Source of the DNA: Archaeoglobales archaeon
GTDB lineage: Archaea; Halobacteriota; Archaeoglobi; Archaeoglobales; Archaeoglobaceae
DNA length: 5,599 nucleotides
Direction: 5' to 3'
NCBI GenBank assembly: GCA_003663055.1
Contig: QMZF01000094.1
Span: 1 to 5,599 of the forward strand
Notes under the pieces: model-generated
The model's database searches: none
Seen by the model: the letters and a program-made list of their open reading frames with translations, nothing else
What the model was told of the DNA's origin: nothing
Made by a program: the position numbers and the translations under genes
Shown: positions 1 through 5,481 of the stretch, piece by piece
Layout: each line of letters opens with the position of its first letter
Position numbering within the stretch: the stretch's first letter is position 1

Positions 1-50
1 ACAAGCGGGATATCGTTTTTGTCTACCTCGCTAAGCCACATCACTCCCAT
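1..50 (-). CDS. ppsA: Phosphoenolpyruvate synthase, N-terminal fragment (runs off the left edge)
   Basis: Reading leftward from an ATG at 50, the only visible residues are MGVMWLSEVDKNDIPL followed by GTN (Val). This matches, from memory, the opening of archaeal and bacterial PEP synthases, where a W-L-x-E-V-x-K-x-D-x-x-L-V segment leads into the GGKGANLGE motif of the PEP/pyruvate-binding domain. That motif would lie just outside the window. The family converts pyruvate, ATP and water to PEP, AMP and phosphate in gluconeogenesis. The in-frame stop upstream is at 66-68. I chose the ATG at 50 because GGTGG (minus strand, 56-60) lies just ahead of it and a TATA box lies at a suitable distance. 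An in-frame GTG at 59 and ATG at 41 are alternatives. The gene is divergent from serA. With only 17 residues, pyruvate phosphate dikinase or another PEP-utilising enzyme is not excluded. Confidence 0.72.
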   Translation of the reverse strand, partial: MGVMWLSEVDKNDIPL

Positions 51-80
51 CAAGACCACCGTAGGCTAATTTCTCAGCGG

Positions 81-97
81 GCTTTAAAAAGATTTCC
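81..97 (-). promoter_or_regulatory. Archaeal promoter (BRE + TATA) for the leftward PEP synthase gene
   Basis: On the minus strand GGAAATC (91-97, purine-rich, BRE-like) is followed by TTTTTAAA (83-90). The box centre is about 26 bp from position 60, which predicts a transcript start near 60 and a leader of about 10 nt carrying GGTGG before the ATG at 50. This is a sequence match plus spacing only. Confidence 0.55.
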
Positions 98-99
98 TG

Positions 100-112
100 A
101 ACATAATATGTT
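100..112. repeat. Short inverted repeat next to the ppsA promoter (possible operator)
   Basis: AACAT-AAT-ATGTT has perfect 5-bp arms around a 3-bp centre. It lies directly upstream of the ppsA BRE/TATA element in the divergent ppsA-serA control region, a typical place for a dimeric regulator to bind. Five-bp arms can arise by chance in A/T-rich DNA, so function is a guess. Confidence 0.3.
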
Positions 113-135
113 GACAGTGATTAAGAATTTCACAT

Positions 136-166
136 CGATTCGTTATTTGTTGAAGTGGTTGAATCG
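136..166. repeat. Inverted repeat CGATTC...GAATCG with GTTGAA direct repeats
   Basis: CGATTC (136-141) and GAATCG (161-166) are perfect 6-bp complements separated by 19 bp. Inside the same stretch GTTGAA occurs twice (149-154 and 158-163, 9 bp apart), and a third GTTGA lies at 110-114. This is the middle of the noncoding region between ppsA and serA. It could be a regulator-binding site; no known motif is recognised. Confidence 0.25.
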
Positions 167-215
167 CAAGGCAATTAACAACATCAAAACCAGATTAGTA
201 TATTAAGCTATATAA

Positions 216-230
216 GGCAAAGATTTATAA
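216..230 (+). promoter_or_regulatory. serA promoter, TATA box implying a leaderless mRNA
   Basis: GGCAAAG followed by ATTTATAA (223-230) resembles a BRE plus archaeal box A. The box centre is about 26 bp before the A of the serA ATG at 253, so transcription should begin at or within a base or two of the start codon. A second A/T-rich stretch, CTATATAA (209-216), could give a start about 15 nt upstream. No Shine-Dalgarno sequence precedes the ATG, which fits leaderless translation. Confidence 0.65.
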
Positions 231-252
231 CACCACCATTTTAGCATCGCCG

Positions 253-1824
253 ATGAAAGTACTCGTCACCGATCCAATACCGGATGAAGCTATTCAAAGA
301 ATGCGCAGCGAGGGTTTGGAGGTAGATGTTAAAACAGGCATAAGCGAGGATGAACTCGTTTCAATAATTCCGGGGTATGATGCGCTGGTTGTGCGGAGTG
401 GAACCAAGGTTACAAGGAGGGTGATAGAGGCTGCCAAGAACCTCAAGATAATTGGAAGAGCTGGTGTTGGTGTCGATAACATCGATGTTCAGGCTGCTAC
501 GCAGCATGGTATAACTGTTGTAAACGCTCCCGGTGGAAACTCTGTTTCTACTGCAGAGCACACGTTAGCACTTATTCTCGCCATGGTGAGAAAAATACCT
601 CAGGCCGATAGGAGTGTTAAAGAGGGGAAGTGGGAAAGAAAGAAGTTCGTTGGCAGAGAGCTCAGAGGTAAAACCATAGGTGTTGTAGGGCTTGGTAAGG
701 TTGGCTTTGAGGTTGCAAAGCGAGCTAAGGCATTAGAAATGAACGTTCTTGCATATGACCCCTATATAAGTGAGGAAAGAGCCAAGGAAGCTGGAGCAAA
801 ACTTGTAAGCCTAGACGAACTGCTGAAAAACTCGGATATAGTAACAATTCACGTTCCAAAAACAAAAGAAACGGAGAAGCTGATATCTTATGAGGAGATA
901 TCCTTAATGAGGGATGGGGCATACATCGTAAATTGCGCTAGGGGAGGCATAGTCGACGAGGAGGCACTTTACAAAGCTCTGAAAGAGGGGAAACTTGCCG
1001 GAGCAGCCCTTGACGTCTATGAAAAAGAACCTCCCAATCCGGACAACCCGATTTTCGCTCTTGATAACGTCGTTACAACTCCACACCTCGGCGCCTCAAC
1101 GAGAGAGGCTCAGATCAGTGTTGGAATGATAATTGCAGATGAGATAATAAATATGGCTAAGGGATTGCCGGTAAGAAACGCGGTAAATCTGCCGAGCATA
1201 GAGGCGGTGGAATATGAGTACATAATGCCCTATTTAAGACTTGCAGAGAAGATGGGGAAAATTGCAGCTTCAAAACTCAAGGCTGTGAGAAGTGTAAAAG
1301 TAATCTTTCGGGGAAAGCTTGCCGAATACAAGACGGAATTTGTGACAAGAGCCTTACTCAAAGGTTTGCTTGAAGGTTTTGTCTCAAACATAAACCTCGT
1401 TTCCGCTTTGCCTGTTGCAAAGGAGCGCGGAATTTCTGTAGAGGAGACAAAAAGCGAGGCAGAGATTTATGAAAGCCTTCTCGAAGCTGAAATAAGTGAC
1501 GGAAAACAAAGCATGAGCATTGCTGGTACTTGCTTCGGGAGGGAGTATCGTATTATCAGAATCGATCGCTATAAGGTAGACTTCGTTCCGGAGGGACACT
1601 ACATATTTTCCCTACATGAGGATAAGCCAGGAGTTATAGGCAGAGTCGGCACGCTGTTTGGAAAGCACAATATAAACATAGCAGGCATGCTTGTTGGCAG
1701 ATACGGCGGGAGGGGCGGTGTGCAGTTGATGCTTCTACTAGTCGACGATCCACCGAGCGAGGAGGTTCTAAAACAAATGGTACAGCTTGATGGAATAATT
1801 GATGCTGTTTACGTACATCTCTAG
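253..1824 (+). CDS. serA: D-3-phosphoglycerate dehydrogenase (long, ACT-domain type)
   Basis: Cytosolic enzyme that oxidises 3-phosphoglycerate to 3-phosphohydroxypyruvate with NAD+, the first step of the phosphorylated serine pathway. The 523 residues fit the usual ~525-residue long form. The substrate-binding domain is split (about 1-98 and 283-310) and encloses the nucleotide domain, which has GLGKVG at 146-151 and an acidic D169 expected to bind the NAD ribose. Catalytic residues seen by motif are R230 (NCARGG), E259 (EKEPP) and H278 (TPHLGAST). Residues ~315-445 are the intervening (ASB-like) domain, and ~449-523 form an ACT domain with EDKPGVIG (456-463) and NINIAG (473-478). D457 and N475 align with serine-contacting positions of mycobacterial SerA, so serine feedback is plausible. 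Translation probably starts leaderless at 253. An oligo-T tract follows the stop, and an lrp gene lies 79 bp downstream. Confidence 0.96.
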   Translation: MKVLVTDPIPDEAIQRMRSEGLEVDVKTGISEDELVSIIPGYDALVVRSGTKVTRRVIEAAKNLKIIGRAGVGVDNIDVQAATQHGITVVNAPGGNSVSTAEHTLALILAMVRKIPQADRSVKEGKWERKKFVGRELRGKTIGVVGLGKVGFEVAKRAKALEMNVLAYDPYISEERAKEAGAKLVSLDELLKNSDIVTIHVPKTKETEKLISYEEISLMRDGAYIVNCARGGIVDEEALYKALKEGKLAGAALDVYEKEPPNPDNPIFALDNVVTTPHLGASTREAQISVGMIIADEIINMAKGLPVRNAVNLPSIEAVEYEYIMPYLRLAEKMGKIAASKLKAVRSVKVIFRGKLAEYKTEFVTRALLKGLLEGFVSNINLVSALPVAKERGISVEETKSEAEIYESLLEAEISDGKQSMSIAGTCFGREYRIIRIDRYKVDFVPEGHYIFSLHEDKPGVIGRVGTLFGKHNINIAGMLVGRYGGRGGVQLMLLLVDDPPSEEVLKQMVQLDGIIDAVYVHL

Positions 1825-1846
1825 TTTTTACTAATTTCTTGCGATT
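1825..1846 (+). terminator. T-rich end of the serA transcript
   Basis: Five T residues follow the TAG stop directly (1825-1829), with further T-rich stretches to about 1848 and no stable hairpin. Archaeal RNA polymerase terminates at oligo-T tracts of this kind. The next gene has its own TATA box, which supports a transcript end here. Confidence 0.45.
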
Positions 1847-1867
1847 TTATCAACCACATCATCACAG

Positions 1868-1887
1868 TTTGTCAAAGTATATATACT
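1868..1887 (+). promoter_or_regulatory. lrp promoter with TATA box inside a 12-bp perfect palindrome
   Basis: AGTATATATACT (1876-1887) is its own reverse complement and contains the TATA element (1878-1885), preceded by GTCAA as a weak BRE. The box centre is 23-26 bp before the tandem ATGs at 1904 and 1907, so the message should be leaderless. A palindrome over the TATA box would also suit autorepression by a dimeric Lrp protein, as described for Pyrococcus LrpA. The operator role is inferred. Confidence 0.6.
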
Positions 1888-1903
1888 GCCAAATCAACGT
1901 GCT

Positions 1904-2338
1904 ATGATGAGAAAAATCGTTGACTCAAAAGATAAAAAAATCATTGAAATTTTAAAAGAAGATGCGAGAACTCCATTCACGAAGATTGCCAAAGAGCTTG
2001 GCATAACTGAGGCTGCAGTTAGAAAGAGAGTTAAGAACCTAGAGGAGAGGGGTGTTATAAAGAAGTACACTATTGAAATTGATTGTACAAAGCTCGGCTA
2101 CAACGTAACAGCTTTGACAGTGGTTGATACTAAACCCGACAGATTCCTCGATATTGCAAAAAGGTTGAAGGAGTACGATTTCACCTATAACGTTTACATT
2201 ACCAGCGGCGATCATATGATAATGACCGAAATATGGGCAAAGAACAGAGAAGAGCTGATGAAAATACTCGTAGAAATCGGAGGGCTTGAAGGTGTAAAAA
2301 GAGTGTGCCCGGCAATTGTTCTGGAAAAGATAAAATAA
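1904..2338 (+). CDS. Lrp/AsnC-family transcriptional regulator (LrpA-like)
   Basis: A 144-residue DNA-binding regulator, the normal length for single Lrp/AsnC proteins. The N-terminal winged helix-turn-helix spans about residues 5-55: DARTPFTKIAKELGI (20-34) holds the scanning helix and TEAAVRKRVKNLEERG (35-50) the recognition helix. Residues ~66-144 form the effector-binding, oligomerising RAM domain, with SGDHMIM (101-107) and a C-terminal VCPAIVLEKIK. The helix-turn-helix, the SGDHMIM motif and the C-terminus closely resemble Pyrococcus LrpA as I remember it; that protein represses its own promoter. ATG 1904 is immediately followed by ATG 1907, and promoter spacing allows either. It lies in the same direction as serA but behind its own promoter. 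Targets and ligand cannot be read from sequence; serA and itself are the obvious candidates. Confidence 0.93.
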   Translation: MMRKIVDSKDKKIIEILKEDARTPFTKIAKELGITEAAVRKRVKNLEERGVIKKYTIEIDCTKLGYNVTALTVVDTKPDRFLDIAKRLKEYDFTYNVYITSGDHMIMTEIWAKNREELMKILVEIGGLEGVKRVCPAIVLEKIK

Positions 2339-2351
2339 AATTTTTTAAAAA
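2339..2351. terminator. Bidirectional oligo-T terminator between convergent genes
   Basis: The 21-bp gap between the lrp stop and the MBL stop contains T6 (2341-2346) followed at once by A5 (2347-2351), so it reads as T6 for rightward and T5 for leftward transcription. There is no GC-rich stem, as expected for archaeal intrinsic termination. Confidence 0.55.
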
Positions 2352-2359
2352 TATTAATC

Positions 2360-2992
2360 CTAGAGAAGCGGTTTTAGTATTATTGCTCCTTCAACTTTGA
2401 ATTCCCGTGGATCTGCCTCCGTTCCTGGAATGGCTCCATAGTGCATTGGCACGTAGTATTTCGCTTGGATATCCTTTGCAGCTTCAACTGCTTCCTTTAC
2501 ATCCATCGTGTACGTCCCGCCTATCGGAAGGAGAGCTACGTCAACTTTTACGTTTTTCATTTCTGGAATTCTGTCGGTATCACCAGCGTGGTAGATTCTT
2601 ACACCGTCTATTTCGACTATGTAACCTACTCCACCCTCCTTATGATACGGCTTATCGATGTTGTATGCTGGTATGGTTTCTATCTTCACACCCTTAAGTT
2701 CTACGGTTTCTCCTACTGATAGCTCACAGCTCTTGTATCCTTCAACAAAGCATCCCTTTGGGTAAACTACAACTGTGTCGTCGCCAGCCAGATTGGTTAT
2801 CGACTTAATGTCTTTGTGATCAAAATGGTCGTGGGTTATGAGGATTATGTCCGCCTTTTCCAAACCCTTCGGAACTTCATACGGATCGATGTAAATTGTC
2901 ACGCTCCCTTTTATTTTGAAACCCGCATGCTTGAGGTAGGTTATTTCTACGCCCCCGTATTTTAATGTGCTACCATCGACAACCTCGCTCAT
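2360..2992 (-). CDS. Metallo-beta-lactamase-fold hydrolase, UPF0173 / UlaG-like
   Basis: A 210-residue cytosolic protein of the MBL superfamily (COG2220 group). The signature THDHFDH (53-59) supplies metal ligands H54, H56, D58 and H59. HAGDTD (135-140) supplies the bridging D138, and PMHYG (182-186) the late H184. IPAYN (107-111) and GGVGYIVEIDGVRIYHAGDTD in two overlapping motifs (120-140) are typical of the UPF0173 hydrolases, as is LLPIGGTYTM (154-163). Length is close to the family norm of roughly 210-230. Relatives include L-ascorbate-6-phosphate lactonase, but the substrate of archaeal members is generally unknown, so I give no gene name. It has its own TATA box and no Shine-Dalgarno site, so it is probably leaderless. 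It lies 57 bp downstream of the phosphoribosyltransferase gene and may also receive read-through. Confidence 0.92.
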   Translation of the reverse strand: MSEVVDGSTLKYGGVEITYLKHAGFKIKGSVTIYIDPYEVPKGLEKADIILITHDHFDHKDIKSITNLAGDDTVVVYPKGCFVEGYKSCELSVGETVELKGVKIETIPAYNIDKPYHKEGGVGYIVEIDGVRIYHAGDTDRIPEMKNVKVDVALLPIGGTYTMDVKEAVEAAKDIQAKYYVPMHYGAIPGTEADPREFKVEGAIILKPLL

Positions 2993-3016
2993 GGGATATT
3001 GTTAGTTTTCGAAACA

Positions 3017-3034
3017 ATAAATAGCTTTAGGTTT
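3017..3034 (-). promoter_or_regulatory. TATA promoter of the MBL hydrolase gene
   Basis: On the minus strand CCTAAAG (3025-3031, BRE-like) precedes CTATTTAT (3017-3024). Its centre is 28 bp from the ATG at 2992, predicting a start within about two bases of the codon. A small palindrome, TTTCGAAA (3007-3014), lies between box and start; its role is unknown. Confidence 0.55.
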
Positions 3035-3049
3035 TACATTTCGTTTGTG

Positions 3050-3676
3050 TTATAAAACTTTAATACCCTCAATCGCTTTTAACACGTCATCGTCGCTGAG
3101 TTCTCGAAAATCCTCATAGTAATCACCCACCGCAAAGGGAAAGAAATCTTGAACGTTTAACACTACAACTTCATCAGCGTGTTTTTTCAAAAGTTCAAAA
3201 GTATCGACAGGAGCACAGGGAGATGCGGCAATAATCTTTTTGGCGTTTTTCTTTCTGAGCAAGCCTATTGCGGCTATGGCAGTATATCCCGTGGCAAAAC
3301 CGTCGTCAATTAGAAGAACAGTGTTTCCTGATAAGTCGGGAATTTCTCCTTTTCTGTACGTCCTAACTCTCCTCTTAACTTCCATTTTTACTTCATTGGC
3401 GACTTCCCTAATAACTTCCTCGCTTATACCTGCTCTTCTGACTATCCTATCGTTGAGATATACCGTACAGTCTTCAGCGATAGCACCAAAACCTGCCTCG
3501 GGACTCCAAGGTATTGGAAGCTTTCGAACACCAACTATCAGAAGGGGTTTCTTTCTAACCCTAGCTATTTCGGCTCCAACGATCACTCCACCTCGCGGAA
3601 CAGCGGCAATTATATCGAATTCAACGTCGAGTTTCGCCAATTCTTTCCCAGCATGCGACCTATCACGATACCTCAT
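3050..3676 (-). CDS. Predicted phosphoribosyltransferase (COG1926 type)
   Basis: A 208-residue soluble protein of the type I PRTase fold. The PRPP-binding signature is LLIDDGFATGYT (121-132), where the paired aspartates D124/D125 and the ATG loop contact ribose and 5-phosphate in the family. AVPRGGVIVGAEIA (25-38) carries the PRGG loop, and VRKLPIPWSPEAGFGAIAED (50-69) with the C-terminal DYYEDF (185-190) is typical of COG1926 proteins. The N-terminus RYRDRSHAGKELAKL matches the usual start of the family, supporting ATG 3676. The base acceptor is unknown for the group, so no symbol is given. It lies 63 bp downstream of prs on the same strand, so the PRPP maker and a possible PRPP user are neighbours. 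An in-frame TGA closes the frame six codons upstream (3692-3694). No clear Shine-Dalgarno site is seen; a weak internal TATA box may serve it. Confidence 0.9.
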   Translation of the reverse strand: MRYRDRSHAGKELAKLDVEFDIIAAVPRGGVIVGAEIARVRKKPLLIVGVRKLPIPWSPEAGFGAIAEDCTVYLNDRIVRRAGISEEVIREVANEVKMEVKRRVRTYRKGEIPDLSGNTVLLIDDGFATGYTAIAAIGLLRKKNAKKIIAASPCAPVDTFELLKKHADEVVVLNVQDFFPFAVGDYYEDFRELSDDDVLKAIEGIKVL

Positions 3677-3696
3677 AATGTTTCTATGCTCTCAAA

Positions 3697-3709
3697 CTAT
3701 AACTGCCTT
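3697..3709 (-). promoter_or_regulatory. Weak possible internal promoter before the phosphoribosyltransferase
   Basis: Minus-strand AAGGCA (3704-3709) followed by GTTATAG (3697-3703) is a poor BRE/TATA match, but it is centred 24 bp from the ATG at 3676, the same spacing as the firm leaderless promoters nearby. The gene lacks a Shine-Dalgarno site, which makes a leaderless internal start conceivable. Read-through from prs is the alternative. Confidence 0.25.
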
Positions 3710-3739
3710 TGCCATGTTATTTTTCTACCATTTCAATTC

Positions 3740-4594
3740 CTAACTCTCAACCAAAGCTTTTGCAATTATCGGAGCTACACTAACATAGCTAATCGGGCTT
3801 GGAACTGTATCCGTTCCGATAACTTCCTCCGCCCCATTCTCGAATATTCTCCTGAGCGCATCGGCAGCGAGAACGGGATGTGTGCACAGGACGTATATCT
3901 TGCCACAACCGATCCTTTTTAGTACTTTTATCGCCTGCACAACTGTTGAACCTGTGGCAATCATGTCGTCGACTATTATGATGTCTTTTCCTTGAGCTTC
4001 ATGAGGGGCAGACTCTATTATGACATTTTCGGCATCCACTCTTATCTTTTTCATATAATAGCAGTCTATACCAAGCTTTTCTGCAACAATAGATGCCCAC
4101 CTTAACGCTTCTTCATCGGGAGCTATAACAACCGGGTCTTTGACATCAAAGTTTTCCGCGTACTTGGCGAGTTCCTCCATGGCCGTCAAGTTCACAACTT
4201 CAAAGGGAAATTCGGGGATCATGTCTTCCAAATGGAAATCAACGACGTACATGCGATCAAGGCATGAGAATATCTTTGCTATTGCTTTAATCGGAAAAGC
4301 CTCACCCCTTATTGCTCTTTCCCTTGAGTACGGGAGATACGGGAAGACAGCAAACACCCTTTTCGCTCCGTACTCTTTTAGAGTTTCGGCGAGGAATAGG
4401 GATTCCATTATCATCTCGTCTGGGTTATGGGCGAGGGAGTTAACTATTACAACATCTCCGGTAATTTCTCCAGATACTCTTATGTACTTCTCTCCGTTGG
4501 GCAACTTTTCGAGCTGAGCATATCCAAGCTTGAAGCCTGTAAGGCGCGACAGCTTTACTGCCAGCAAGCCTTGAGAGCCGGGTATCAGCAACAT
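3740..4594 (-). CDS. prs: Ribose-phosphate pyrophosphokinase (PRPP synthetase)
   Basis: Transfers the diphosphate of ATP to ribose 5-phosphate to give PRPP, the precursor of nucleotides, histidine and tryptophan. It is 284 residues long, the short archaeal size (about 285, against ~315 in bacteria). The N-terminal PRTase-like half has PNGEKYIR (32-39) and FPYLPYSRERAIRGEAF (84-100), the ATP-binding region. VDFH (118-121) supplies the metal/ATP-contacting His. The flexible catalytic loop is MKKIRVD (181-187) with basic residues K182, K183 and R185. The PRPP loop is VDDMIATGST (208-217). The N-terminal pre-sequence of bacterial forms is absent. The start at 4594 is fixed by a strong Shine-Dalgarno sequence. 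The gene sits 21 bp after the stomatin gene and 63 bp before a phosphoribosyltransferase. The class (I or archaeal III) cannot be settled by eye. Confidence 0.96.
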   Translation of the reverse strand: MLLIPGSQGLLAVKLSRLTGFKLGYAQLEKLPNGEKYIRVSGEITGDVVIVNSLAHNPDEMIMESLFLAETLKEYGAKRVFAVFPYLPYSRERAIRGEAFPIKAIAKIFSCLDRMYVVDFHLEDMIPEFPFEVVNLTAMEELAKYAENFDVKDPVVIAPDEEALRWASIVAEKLGIDCYYMKKIRVDAENVIIESAPHEAQGKDIIIVDDMIATGSTVVQAIKVLKRIGCGKIYVLCTHPVLAADALRRIFENGAEEVIGTDTVPSPISYVSVAPIIAKALVES

Positions 4595-4599
4595 AGGAG

Positions 4600-4608
4600 C
4601 ACCTCCCC
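4600..4608 (-). promoter_or_regulatory. Strong ribosome binding site of prs
   Basis: GGGGAGGTG on the minus strand ends 5 nt before the prs ATG and pairs with the 3' end of archaeal 16S rRNA. It occupies the 21-bp gap after the stomatin stop, as expected for an internal operon gene, and fixes the prs start at 4594. Confidence 0.85.
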
Positions 4609-4615
4609 AAAAATA

Positions 4616-5389
4616 TTAGTCTTTACTAATTCCTCTGTCTTTGCCACGGAAGTATTCAAGAATTTCGATCGGTATAGGTAGGATTATGGTTGTGTTCTCC
4701 TGTCCTGCTGCCTCGTTTACAGTCTGAAGCACTCTGAGCATCATTGCTGGTTTGCTTTCTGCAAGAATTTCTGCAGCTTCTCTGAGCTTCTTCGCAGCCT
4801 GCAGCTCTCCATCCGCTCTAATAATTTTAGCCCTTCTTTCCCTCTCCGCTTCCGCCTGCATTGCCATTGCCCTCTGCATGTCCTTAGGCAACTCAACGTC
4901 CTTTATCTCCACAGCCGTTACTTTTATTCCCCATGGATTAGTTGCCTCGTCAATTATCTGCTGGAGTCTGACGTTTAGCTTATCTCTTTCTGAGAGCACT
5001 TCATCGAGTTCCGCCTGTCCTATGACACTTCTGAGAGTAGTCTGGGCAATTTGAGCTGTTGCGAAGCGATAATCGAAAACCTCAGTAACGGCCTTTTCTG
5101 GATCAACTACTCTGTAGTAAACAACTGCGTTAACTCTAACTGTTACGTTGTCTCTTGTCACAACTTCCTGCGATGGCACGTCGTAGGTTACAGTCCTTAA
5201 ATCAACGATGACCATGCTTTCGAGGATTGGTATTATAAAGAACAGTCCCGGTCCTCTCGCCCCAACAAGCCTGCCAAGCCTGAATATTACGCCCCTTTCG
5301 TACTCCTTAACAACCCTTATGGCAGACAGCAGAAAGAGAATTACGACAACGGCTAGTCCTATAAGTATTAAATTCGAGCCCAGGTTCAT
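4616..5389 (-). CDS. Stomatin-like SPFH/prohibitin-domain membrane protein
   Basis: A 257-residue membrane scaffold protein. Residues ~6-24 form one N-terminal hydrophobic segment followed by [16 protein letters not shown] (25-40), the standard entry to the SPFH/band-7 domain (~27-180). [11 protein letters not shown] (47-57) is the conserved membrane-touching segment, and VVYYRVVDP (89-97) and NPWGIKV (151-157) are family motifs. Residues ~170-212 are a charged, Ala/Glu-rich coiled coil ([17 protein letters not shown]) that drives oligomerisation. The hydrophobic [16 protein letters not shown] (232-247) corresponds to the C-terminal region that, in Pyrococcus horikoshii stomatin, is cut by its partner STOPP/NfeD protease. 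No nfeD gene is visible here. Start 5389 is supported by a TATA box at leaderless spacing. It is the first visible gene of a probable stomatin-prs-phosphoribosyltransferase operon. Exact role unknown. Confidence 0.94.
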   Translation of the reverse strand: MNLGSNLILIGLAVVVILFLLSAIRVVKEYERGVIFRLGRLVGARGPGLFFIIPILESMVIVDLRTVTYDVPSQEVVTRDNVTVRVNAVVYYRVVDPEKAVTEVFDYRFATAQIAQTTLRSVIGQAELDEVLSERDKLNVRLQQIIDEATNPWGIKVTAVEIKDVELPKDMQRAMAMQAEAERERRAKIIRADGELQAAKKLREAAEILAESKPAMMLRVLQTVNEAAGQENTTIILPIPIEILEYFRGKDRGISKD

Positions 5390-5465
5390 ACCTTGACTTT
5401 GTACAATTTATATAAATAGATTTGGAACGTTGGGTATTTTCATACCTTACATCTCATACTTTGTA
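5385..5465. repeat. Imperfect tandem duplication at the stomatin start and upstream region
   Basis: TTCATACCTT occurs at 5385-5394 (covering the stomatin start codon) and again at 5439-5448. Each is followed by ACTTTGTA (5396-5403 and 5458-5465), with a gap of 1 bp in the first copy and 9 bp in the second. The upstream copy also forms an inverted repeat GGTAT-TTTC-ATACC (5433-5446). Either an old duplication of the 5' region or a repeated regulator site would explain it. Confidence 0.4.
5406..5425 (-). promoter_or_regulatory. Strong TATA promoter of the stomatin-prs operon
   Basis: Minus-strand CCAAATCTA (5417-5425) leads into TTTATATA (5409-5416), an excellent archaeal box A centred 23-26 bp before the ATG at 5389. 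The message should be leaderless. The box lies in a perfect 12-bp palindrome, ATTTATATAAAT (5406-5417). Confidence 0.7.
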
Positions 5466-5481
5466 ACCTATGACTTCTCAC

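Noticed and set aside
3..206. Rightward open frame of 67 codons running in from the left edge (contains VFVYLAKPHHSHQDH)
   Set aside because: It has no recognisable family, is antisense to the PEP synthase start and its TATA box, and the opposite strand gives a far more convincing peptide. A/T-rich intergenic DNA can stay open this long by chance.
2407..2719. Overlapping rightward frames opposite the MBL hydrolase
   Set aside because: They are antisense to the metal-binding hydrolase and have no domain or translation signal of their own.
3674..3715. Selenocysteine readthrough of the TGA upstream of the phosphoribosyltransferase
   Set aside because: No SECIS-like structure was recognised, the family starts naturally after this point, and the upstream residues match nothing known.
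3240..3743. Long rightward frame (167 codons) opposite the phosphoribosyltransferase
   Set aside because: It is fully antisense to a gene with clear PRPP-binding motifs and gives a low-complexity Ser/Thr/Leu-rich translation with no domain; it is a shadow of the real frame.
4140..4517. Rightward frame (125 codons) opposite prs
   Set aside because: It is antisense to conserved prs coding sequence, has no promoter or Shine-Dalgarno site and no recognisable motif.
4752..5054. Rightward Ser/Ala-rich frame (100 codons) opposite the stomatin gene
   Set aside because: Its composition is what the complement of the Glu/Ala/Arg-rich coiled coil produces, so it is a shadow ORF.
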